Part shown: positions 11,625 through 20,717 of the stretch, piece by piece
Layout: each line of letters starts with the position of its first letter
Numbering within the stretch: the first letter of the stretch is position 1
NCBI GenBank assembly: GCA_963691705.1
Contig: OY829542.1
Span: 21,810,579-21,874,578, forward strand
Direction of reading: 5' to 3'
Length of the DNA stretch: 64,000 nucleotides
Source: Viola odorata
Lineage: Eukaryota; Streptophyta; Magnoliopsida; Malpighiales; Violaceae
The notes under the pieces: model-generated
Told to the model about the DNA's origin: nothing
What the model saw: only the letters and a program-made list of their open reading frames with translations
Databases searched by the model: none
Made by a program: the position numbers and the translations under genes

Positions 11625-12302
11625 GATTTTGGACAAGCAAATGGAGTCCGATTTGAGCGATCATGGGCTTGTTGGCAACTTCAGGATGTTAGCTTTCATT
11701 TGAGACAAGTTTCAGCCAAATCGGACGAGTGGATCAAAAGTTATGCTCGTTGACATTTTGGCGCGCAGGGTGTAGCGGCATACCGCCAGGATAAAGGCTT
11801 GTGTGGCGATATGACGCGAGCTTCGGCATTGGCAATTCAATTTAATTGAATTTCTGGCGGCATATCGCCAGAGTGAGGGAGTGTGGGACGGTATACCGCC
11901 AGAGGGCCATAACCTAAGCATTTAAAGGCCTTTTTGGCACTTAGTATAAATAGATAGAGATGTTTTTCCTTTCTCTTTAGTTTTAGATTAAGTGAATTTG
12001 TTAAGTGAGTTTACTCCTTCCTTTTCACTCTAAAAACTCAAATCAATTCCTAAGAAAGATAGCTTGAGTGAGTTCTCTCCTCCCTATCTTTCTTTAGGAA
12101 ATCAAAGCTTGTAATCGAATATTGCTATTATTGATTATCAAGTGTTCTTCATTGTTCTTCAAGTATTCTTCATGTTCTTCATCAAATCTGCTGCATCTAC
12201 TCTAATCGACATTCATCCATCTTATTCTTACTGAATCCGTGTTTATCAAGACTCCCTCCGGGCTAGATCCATCCAAACTCCGAAATACAATCAAGCTTCT
12301 AC
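11438..12302 (+). repeat. 3' LTR of element C, truncated at its right end
   Basis: Matches 4,437-5,301 with scattered substitutions. Similarity stops after AAGCTTCTAC: the final 22-23 bases of the 5' LTR (through CGTATCA) are missing and replaced by unrelated CTTCCCTCAGACTTAC. TATA box at 11,945-11,954. One palindrome intact in the 5' LTR (CTGGCGG-CATA-CCGCCAG) is mutated here. Confidence 0.92.
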
Positions 12303-13195
12303 CTTCCCTCAGACTTACTATTTAATTCCCCTTTTATTTCAGGTGCAATAAGACTTATAAACTGGGAGGCAGGCAGTTGAAATGACGACTAGAAGAAGGC
12401 GTCAAAGAGCATCAAAGGTTGAACGCATTTTTACCGGGGAGCAAGGCATAGGGATCGGTAATTTGCCACAAAGAGCTCGTTACGTCCATCCTTCCCTTGC
12501 ATTCAGATCATCGCTATTCAGCGGAAAAGAGGAGACCTTTGCTGTCACCAAAAGCCCTTCGCCAATAATTCTTCATCTTGGTGAAGAAACATAACAATGA
12601 TAGATGAGTGTCCTTTAGGAACCCCAGTCAACATAATGTGGTCTTGGTTCGGTGCTGCAGCGACGCTTACACCATACATGGCTTTAGACTACAGATCCAC
12701 AATTCAACTGTGGTCAAATCCTTCATGTCTTGAATTTGTCCATCACAACCATTTTTTGCGAGACTCCCTACGTACATACATGGTGGTGATTGTCATGTGA
12801 AGATCAACCACCCTAATTGGTGGGCCAATAAATGCTGACTTTAAGGGTAATTACACTCGTCCGCAATCCCTTGCTGCAAAAGCTAAAGTGTTGAGGCTCC
12901 CCTGCAAAGAAACAACTGGTTAGATTCCCCAATGGCAATCTAAATCTCTAGATGACCATGGATTCTCCTCTATCACTCAAGATGATATTCAAGTCATACT
13001 TCTTGAAAAAATCACATCAGCAATCAGTCATCCCCAACACAAAGGATGTCTCCTCGTCCAGAGCAGTCAAGGAGCGAATCTGGAAAGATTTTAAAACGGT
13101 CACTACAATGAGTTGGCTTCTTTGCAGAATATCTTGCATCTGCAAACAACCAGTCTCAAGGTTCATTTTGAACTCATCTTTCCTTGGCAATCTGA
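12303..13195 (+). other. Unassigned segment between element C and repeat R copy 2
   Basis: About 0.9 kb with no homologue elsewhere in the window and no convincing reading frame. It reads continuously into repeat R at 13,196, so it is probably the sequence that precedes R in element A; the equivalent left of copy 1 is off-window. Confidence 0.4.
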
Positions 13196-14815
13196 CCAAG
13201 TCCAGAAGCGATTTAGCTATTTCTAAGGCTGAATCCACATGAGAAGACTACGCAGGCAATCCCGAGCAAGGAGTTATCATCTGATTATCCAGAAAGCTAT
13301 CTAAGCTCACAACACTAGTCAAGAACTTAATGGTCATTCATTCGAAATGCTGCGATTGTCTATGTTGATAGCAATACTATTATCCAGTTTGAATACAAAA
13401 GATGTGGGATCAAAGTCACCAAGCCTAGTCCGCGCTAACAAGTTTGTTCGGGGGGGGGGTAAGTTACCGAAGCTTTTCTCTCCATCCGCCTCCTCGGAAA
13501 ATTCCACCATCAAGACACTACCGTCGCTAGGTGCCTTTTACAAACAGGACCTTTGACCTTACAGAAACATGACGAATGGGTGTTCCCCTAGGGTCCCGAT
13601 CAACATGCTTAAATCAGTCCTGTTCTGTGACATAAGGACATTCACGCCCCGCCAAGCTCCAAACTACAGACTCAAATTCGATCATGGTCAAATCATTCAT
13701 GTGTCGAATTTGATCTTGTCACCGACGTCTCTCTTCCCAAACAGTTGATCATAATCAAACGGGTATTAATTCTTTCAGGAGTGGGTAGCTTCTCAGGGAT
13801 GATTATCCCCATGATTGAATGACCTTCTCTTCATCATCACTGTGGGGAATGAACAAAAGCTTCCCTTTGTATCTCAGTCAAGCTCACCAGCCTGGTGGTT
13901 CAAAAGGGTTGTCATCTCCTCAGCCATCATGATTCTAAATGTCTAGCAAAAGTCCAACGACGACCAAACGAGCAGAAGCCTCAAGATAACATATTGATCT
14001 CATCATGATCATCACCTAAGAAGGTGCCACCAAGTTGAAGCTTCAGAGCCAAACAAGATAGTGGGTATCAAAAATCATCATGAGCAGAATCAGAAGGCCT
14101 TGAGTCGTTGACACTGCATCACATCCTCAATCCTCCATACCTAGGGGAAAGCAAATTGGATGAGGGAGCCTTCGGAGAAGCCATCTCGTTTGTCCACCTC
14201 GCACCTTGATCGTGACACGTACTAAATGGGTATCATTCAAAGTATGTCATTGTGACATTGATCCACGCAAAGGCCCGACTCAAGCGCCAAATCTTCAAAA
14301 GAGCATTCTCTGAAATGTGGTGCATGGACTTCGTTTTCTGGATCCACCACAACAGTCGCGAACCCTCATCAAAGGAGTTTCCCATCCCTTCGAAAGGTGA
14401 AGCAATGTCTTTCCCCGAGGATGACATCAAAAGTTAGGCCTGAACCAGTGCATTCCCAAAAGTAACCCACACAATTAGATCGGCTACGAAAAGATCGGTC
14501 ACACTAAGTCCGGAACACCAAAATGCATATCCGCAAGGTGTTCGACTAAAGCCATCAACGTTCTTCTGCTTGTCTTATCCAGGACTGCGAGTGCTACTCT
14601 CGTCTGGATATGAAATTCAGCACCAACATCCTAGTGGGCAGCAGCGCCCGAGGGGGTCCTTTATTCCCAGTCCAGCACCAACATCCCAGTGGGCAGCAAC
14701 GCCCGAGTGGATTCTTCATCCTAGGGGGCAGCGGTGCCCGAATGGATTTTTCTTTCCGCATCAACCTTCCTGCGGCCAGCAACGCCTAAATAGAACTTTC
14801 ATTTTTGTTCCCTAT

Positions 14816-16439
14816 TGATGGCGTGCTTGTCGAGGGCACGATCAAATAATTACAACTTATCACATGCAACAAAAAAGGATTGAAGACAGTGGCAAGAGGT
14901 TCGATCCACAGAGAAAGGTGAAGACATACACTAGACAAGACCAGATATAAAATGAAACAATAAAAGAAACAAAAGGGGGGGTTTTGGTTGGTTAATCTAG
15001 TTTACCAAGATAGAGATGGTTGCTAACAAGATAACTAATAAAAATAGAAATCCAGGGCACGAAAGCAAAACACAATCAAGGGCACGAAAGTAAAACACAA
15101 TCAAGGGCACGACATGCAAACAGAAATCAAATAAAGAAATAAAGTCAGAAGAGAAGATATCTTAGCAAAGGACATTATCGGGTTGCTTCCAGGGCTAGAA
15201 AATCATCGGCGCAGAAATATTCTATTCCTATGCCATAGATATGCTATAGGGACCGCGTTTCCACACCGCATCCCCTGCTTACCTTCTTAGATAAAAGTCA
15301 CCCCCCGTTTCCACATATGAGGTGACCTTGACGTTCAGCCATCCTCCCAGCTACCTCTCTTGTCATCAAAAGGCAGCCTTGACCGTCCGGCCTGTCACGG
15401 GCTCGAAGTAGGGAGGCTAAATTCAGAACGCCCATGAAGGGGAGGTAAGACAGATCTAGGGCGTGATAGCTCAGCTTGTCAGACTCGTATCACATACCCT
15501 AATCGGTTGTTTACCCCTAGGTGAGACCTCTCGCGCTGCCTCCCCTAGGTATCTGCTAAAATTCCAGGGCTTCGCGTCAGGTATAACCCTAGAATATGAC
15601 GGTAATCATCTAGGTCTAGATACTAGTTGGCCAGACTACTAATCTGGCCCTAGACGAATTAACAAGAAATCGATAAACAACGAATACAACAATAAGAATA
15701 TATTAAACACATTTAGGCCTCTTAACTACCCATGCAACCCTCAAAATACCTCTGCTAAGAAGAAGAATCTAGCTACTCATACCACAAAACAAACAAACAA
15801 AATAGGAAAAGGAAGATTGCATAAAAGAAGAACAAGAAGAATAAAACTATTAAAATGTTCGGAGCAAAGCTCCGGTTGAGTTCAATGGCTGCTGGAAATG
15901 GACGCCTCAGCCACCACCCAAAAGAGGGAGGAGAGAAAAGGAGGCGGCTCCTAGAAGAAGAAAGTGGAAAAATATTTACAAGGTGTGTTGTGTTGTGTCC
16001 AAACCCTAAAACTAGAGGTTTATATAGGGCCTAGCCCACAAGAAGACAAATTCCAGCTAAGGGATTACAAAAAGACAAATTCCAGCTAAGGGGAGAGGGT
16101 GACAGCACATGGAGCATGTTGGAATATTCTGGAATCTTCTAGATATGCAAGGAATCCCGTGAGAATCTTTGAAGATTCGTCTCTTTGGCTTTGCAGAGCT
16201 ATCGCGGGCTAGAGAATGCTCACTGGTGTGGTTAGCTTTCGAGGGCTCGACGACATTCTGATCTTCTAGGCCTTGAAGCTTGAAATCCTCAGAAATTCTC
16301 CAAAAATGCTTCTTTTCGATCTTTTCCTTCTATTGACGCTGATCTGCAATAAAGATTGGAATAAGGGTCAAATAGTAGAATCAAGCCCCCGAAAGGGCTA
16401 GAAAAGAAGGTAAAATCTAGACCATGAAACGTGCTATCA
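14816..16439 (-). mobile_element. Solo LTR, 1,624 bp, Athila-like, minus orientation
   Basis: Begins TGATGGCGTG and ends CGTGCTATCA on the plus strand, and is flanked by CCTAT at 14,811-14,815 and 16,440-16,444. Repeat R copy 1 (near 1,581) shows the empty site with a single CCTAT, which proves the insertion. There are no genes and no internal second LTR, so it is a solo LTR left by LTR-LTR recombination. Orientation is taken from a TATA box on the minus strand and from the end-proximal phrase CTCTGTGGATCGAACC (minus strand), which resembles the CTCTGTGGAACGATC near the end of the element E LTR and is typical of Athila-type LTRs. Confidence 0.93.
16019..16026 (-). promoter_or_regulatory. TATA box in the solo LTR (minus strand)
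   Basis: Minus-strand CCCTATATAAACC, a canonical plant core promoter motif, followed by an A/C-rich leader. Supports the minus orientation of the solo LTR. If still active it would drive transcription leftwards into repeat R. Confidence 0.55.
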
Positions 16440-16605
16440 CCTATCGGAATTTCAATGGTCGGTAACATCCAAACATAATTCCGCAAAGCATGAATGGGTC
16501 TCGACATCCGATCAGAATCATGACGTGCTTGCCAATAAGCCTCACTAGAAAAGGGAGATTTTAAAACCTATTGATTACATTATCCATTTTCCTAAATCAC
16601 CCTTC

Positions 16606-18929
16606 ACTCCTACCCATTGTTTCTCCCTTATTTTTGCAGGAACTCGAATCATGTCATGGTTACTTGCATAATGCTCAGCGAGACTGAGGAATCCTCCTCT
16701 TATCAACTCTTGAATGACCATCTTGTGTACCTTCACTGCCCTGCCGCACGTATCAGGGGGTCCATTATACATTCTACACTGGGGGCAACCTTTTGGAAAT
16801 GCCTCACTCTTATCCATTGCGGCGGCTTAGTTCCCCCTATTTTCATCCTTTGCGGCGGCCATACCCTGTTGTCCTCTTTACATCAGCACTCGAACCTTAC
16901 AGTGTCCTCGCCCTGGTTTCAATCCACATTCCTACATGAACATCGCAGTGGGCATCAATGTCAGAGTGAGGTTTACATTCATATTTCCGCAGCAGCGCCT
17001 TGCGCCGACCTCAACACTTGCCGCACCCATCCAGAGAAGTCTATTTACCTCTCAGCCTCTTTAATTTTTGTGCAATCATTCATTCCCATATTGGGGGCAA
17101 TTCTTTCTTAATTATTCATAAAATTCTTGTGAGTGGTCATGCCCTCACGTTTTATCTGTAAAATTGCTAAGAGTTTTTGACTTTATAAACTGTGAATAAA
17201 ATCCACACTACCCCCAAAATTTTCAAACCTTCCTTAAATTGAGCATGTTCAACATGTTGACATGTTGCTGCATTATGGATAACTTGTGCATCCATTTGAA
17301 ATTATATGACTTGCATGATCTCGCCTGCTAGCTCTTTTATCTACAACATGCTTTAGATGTAAGCAGTCACAAACGCATCCCTGTGAGTATTTTGGGCCTT
17401 CCCGCCATACTTCTTTCATGAGTGCAAATGCTAAACTAAGTGCTAGTTAGATTTGCATAATATCCAGGGTACATGCACCATCAGACATGGGATAGCAGTA
17501 AGGACATTGGACTTTGCTCTTTGACTCCAAATTTCTTTGGTCTTCTTATTCTTTTGTCTTCAAACACTTATCTTTGCTCTTTATTCAATTCATTTCTTTT
17601 CTAAGCCGCTTGTAAAATCTCTTGCTTCCACTTGGCCTCCACAAATAATGAGTAGTGCCTAACTAAGGTTGTTGACCGAAAGAAATGTGCACATCGAACT
17701 TGGCGTGCGCAAGAGGAAAGGGAAGTCCTCGAGGATTGCTGATGATCCACGCCGGAAAGAGATTGAATAAATCAAGACTTGAAGGCCCCGCCAAAGACAA
17801 GACGAAATGGTACTTGCTTTGCTTGCAAATAAAAGGGAGAAAGAAAAAGGAAAAAAGAAGAAAAAGAAAAAGAAAGAAAAAGGCAAAAAAGAAAGGAAAA
17901 AAAAGAAAGAAAAAAAAGAAAAAAAGAAAAAAGAGAAGTGTTAAAAAAAAAACATCGAAACAAAAGCAGAAGCAAGTACAAAAAGGGGCCCCAAGGTCAG
18001 CTCTAAAAACTCCATCGAAAAAATCGCCCCCGTGAAGGTCTAAGAACTTGGACACAATGCCCTCAAAGCAATCAAGAAGGAGCATCCCCTGTGAAGGTTT
18101 AAGGATTGATGCGCTTCATCAACAACAAAGTGATGTCCAAAGGAAAATGGATCATCCCCGACGAAGATCAAAGAATTTGAGCACTTCGCCCTCAAAATGA
18201 CCAAGAAGGAGCATCTCCAGCAAAACTCAGGCGCTTCGCTGACAGAAGATGATCTCAGGATAAATCATCCCTAGAGAACTTGTGCACTTTGCCCTCAACG
18301 CGGCCAATCAACAAGCACTGCTCACTAAACCCTTTTTTCTGCTAAAAAATGCCTTGCTAAACATACTTTTTTCTTCCTTCTTTCAAAAAACTACACACCA
18401 CATTTCTTTTCTCTTGCAAAGTCCTCTCGATTATTTGAAGGCCCATGCATGTGCATCTTCATTTGAAGTTTATTCACTCGGATTGACATTGCAAATTTGA
18501 CTTTGTGCTATGTTTGTTGCATTTTTATGAGTGTAAACACGTAGCCTTGTTTCTGAGTGTGAAAGCAAACACTAGTATCCGGTGAGGATTGCTTACGTCT
18601 ACATGATGTGGGAAAGTCTTGTCCTGGAGGTCGTTATCTCCTGGGCAAGATGCAGATGCTTTTCTAGGCTTGTATCAAGCATGCTTATATGATAGAAACT
18701 GGATGACATGTTCTCTAGAAATGCATAAACTTGTTAAACCTTCTCTTGATAGGGAAGTTGTTTTTATAAAATGTTGGGGGCAAACCTTAGGGTATTGTGG
18801 GAATACCTTCATATACCTCATATATGATTTGATTTCATTGTTTCCATTTATCAATTGCTTTCTCTTTTTCCATCCATATTGCTGCTCCATATTTATTTCC
18901 TCCTTATTTGCAGGATACAAATATGCTTC
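16606..18929 (+). other. Non-coding 3' region of element A, proximal part
   Basis: About 2.3 kb without credible genes. It contains several GGGGGCAA motifs resembling the polypurine tract (near 16,780, 17,093 and 18,777), a 140-nt A/G-only-like purine tract at about 17,825-17,965, and degenerate repeats around GACGAAGATCAAAGAATT / CTTCGCCCTCAA at 18,000-18,300. Reading frames across the purine tract are lysine-rich low complexity and not believable proteins. Confidence 0.45.
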
Positions 18930-18939
18930 AGTGGAATCT

Positions 18940-19149
18940 CCACACCATCCACCAAGAAAACATCTGAATGGAGCATGTTACCACTCCACAATCAACTTCG
19001 TGCGACGGATCACGCTCCCCACACCATCTACCAAGAAAACATCCGAATGGAGTACGTTACCACTCCTCAATCAACTTCGTGTGGCAGCCCATCTTCTCCA
19101 CCGTCCAATGAGTATCCGAATGGAACACGTTACCACTCCATAATCAAAA
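18940..19149 (+). repeat. Tandem array of about 60-75 bp units in element A
   Basis: Three to four diverged copies of a unit containing CACCAAGAAAACATCTGAA, then GTTACCACTCC, then ATCAACTTCGTG. First of several consecutive, unrelated arrays leading to the 3' LTR. Confidence 0.75.
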
Positions 19150-19605
19150 TTTCGTGTGGCGGTTCAAAACCCCACCTATCAAAATTTCGTGTGGCGGTTC
19201 AAAACCCCACCTTTTAAAGTTTCGTGTGGCGGTTCAAAACCCCACCTTCTAAGTTTCGTGTGGCGGTTCAAAACCCCACCTTCTAAGTTTCGTGTGGCGG
19301 TTCAAAACTCCACCTCTCAAAGTTTCGTGTGGCGGTTCAAAACCCCACCTTCCAAGTTTCGTGTGGCGGTTCAAACCCACCTCTCAAAGTTTCATGTGGC
19401 GGTTCAAAACCCCACCTTCCAAGTTTCGTGTGGCGGTTCAAAACCCCACCTCTCAAAATTTCGTGTGGCGGTTCAAAACCCCACCTCTCAAAATTTCGTG
19501 TGGCGGTTCAAAACCCCACCTTCCAAGTTTCGTGTGGTGGTTCAAAACCCACCTCTCAAAATTTCGTGTGGCGGTTCAAAGCCCCACTTTACAAGTATTC
19601 TGTGG
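19150..19605 (+). repeat. Tandem array of 34-35 bp units, about 13 copies
   Basis: Unit built on TTTCGTGTGGCGGTTCAAAA followed by CCCCACC and a variable link. Copies lie near 19,155, 19,189, 19,223, 19,258, 19,292, 19,327, 19,361, 19,395, 19,429, 19,463, 19,497, 19,532 and 19,565. Units are 90-100% alike by eye, so the array was homogenised recently. All three forward frames stay open across it for hundreds of bases only because of the repeat; it is not coding. Confidence 0.92.
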
Positions 19606-19659
19606 CAGTCCACACCAATGTCCGGAGAGCGATGGTATCGCACGAACGTGCATTTACAT

Positions 19660-19856
19660 CTTCGGCACCCACCTCCAATGGGCAGCAGCGTCCGAGAGGA
19701 ATTCAGCATTGATATCCAACTGGCAGCAGTGTCCGGAAGGATTTCGCATCAACCTCCAACAGGCAGCAACGTTCGAGTGGAGTTTTCCATTTCAATTTTC
19801 TCATCAAGGTCTGAGAGGGCAACAACGCCCAAGCAAAGCTACATCACTATTAATTT
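19660..19856 (+). repeat. GGCAGCAGCGTCCGA repeat block
   Basis: Four diverged units carrying GGGCAGCAGCGTCCGAGAGG-like cores, the same motif as in repeat R (1,400-1,540 and 14,630-14,770). This links repeat R to this 3' region. Confidence 0.65.
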
Positions 19857-20105
19857 TTTTGCATCAATCAGTGACGGCCTATGTGTACGACCCTCGACGT
19901 AGCTAAATTTTACTTTTCTGCATCAATCAGCGACGGCCTACGAGTATGACCGTCGACGTAGCTAAATTTTACTTTTTTGCATCAATCAGCGACGACCTAC
20001 GAGTACGACCCTCGATGTAGCTGAAGTTTACTTTTTCTGCATCGATCAGCGACGGCCTACGAGTACGACCCTTGACGGAGCTGAAGTTTACATTTTCTGC
20101 ACAGA
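19857..20105 (+). repeat. Tandem array of about 62-bp units, four copies
   Basis: Unit includes GCATCAATCAGCGACGGCCT, then ACGAGTACGACCCTCGACG, then TAGCTAAATTTTACTTTT. Copies start near 19,860, 19,920, 19,981 and 20,040. Confidence 0.88.
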
Positions 20106-20249
20106 GGTCCGAGAGTTGTGGTGTCCCCGTTCGGATCTCAAGTTTACCTTTTCTGCATCGACGTCTGACAATTACGGTGTCCCCATTCAGATGTCAATTT
20201 CATTTCCTACAATGAGGTCTCGGATCTCAAGTTTACATTTCAGTGATTT

Positions 20250-20580
20250 ACTTTTCCGCGCAAAGGTATGGACTGCGAGTGCTACCCTCGCCCTACTTGA
20301 TTTACTTTTTCTGCACAAAGGTATGGACTGCGAGTGTTACCCTCGCCCTACCTGATTTACTTTTCGGCACAAGGTATGGACTGCGAGTGCTACCCTCGCC
20401 CTACCTGATTTACTTTTCCGCACGAAGGTATGGACTGCGAGTGCTATCCTCGCCCTACCTGATTCACTTTTCTGCACCAAGGTATGGACTGTGAGTGCTA
20501 CCCTCGCCCTACCTGATTTACTTTTCCGCACCAAGGTATGGACTGCGAGTGCTACCCTCGCCCTACCTGATTTACATTTC
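20250..20580 (+). repeat. Tandem array of about 54-56-bp units, six copies
   Basis: Unit includes AAGGTATGGACTGCGAGTGC, then TACCCTCGCCCTACCTGATT, then TACTTTTCCGCAC. It lies about 120 bp before the polypurine tract of element A. Confidence 0.92.
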
Positions 20581-20703
20581 ATCATCTACTTTTCATCCCA
20601 TTATCAAGGAAGTTTACATTTTTCAAACCATTGCTGGTTCAGAAGCAACCATCTTTACTGCTCATCAAAAATATCGGTTACACCGAATTTTTGATAAGAC
20701 AGT

Positions 20704-20717
20704 AAAGAGGGGGCAAC
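20704..20717 (+). other. Polypurine tract of element A
   Basis: AAAGAGGGGGCAAC directly before the LTR start TGTTGCTACCCGA. The same GATAAGACAGTAAAGAGGGG...CAAC context precedes the LTR of element B on the opposite strand (45,232-45,255), confirming the boundary. Confidence 0.9.

Larger units (their letters stand above)
4437..12302 (+). mobile_element. Element C: Ty3/gypsy LTR retrotransposon, nearly full length, inactivated
   Basis: Plus-strand element with 5' LTR, primer-binding site, a single gag-pro-RT-RNaseH-integrase reading frame broken in at least three places, a polypurine tract and a 3' LTR lacking its last 22-23 bases. It interrupts element A, since gag-like sequence lies to the left and A's repeats to the right. 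No 5-bp target duplication is visible, because the right end is truncated. The pol order RT, RNase H, integrase is the Ty3/gypsy order. The lack of a visible chromodomain and the C-terminus running into the 3' LTR resemble CRM-type chromoviruses, but that lineage call is inference. Confidence 0.92.
13196..16605 (+). repeat. Duplicated segment R, copy 2, interrupted by a solo LTR
   Basis: Homologous to 1-1,747 and collinear with it, except for the 1,624-bp solo LTR (14,816-16,439) and an extra block of about 32 bp near 14,560. After 16,605 it diverges from copy 1 and continues into the 3' repeat region of element A. Confidence 0.85.

Noticed and set aside
17685..18035. Lysine-rich open frame
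   Set aside because: It is a translation of the purine tract; opposite strand and other frames are equally open; no homology or codon bias.
19156..19906. Overlapping plus-strand frames of 120-250 codons
   Set aside because: Three frames are open at once because the 34-bp array lacks stops; repetitive Phe/Trp/Lys/Pro peptides are artefacts.
18940..20580. CRISPR-like array
   Set aside because: Units are directly adjacent tandem repeats without unique spacers, in a plant retrotransposon.
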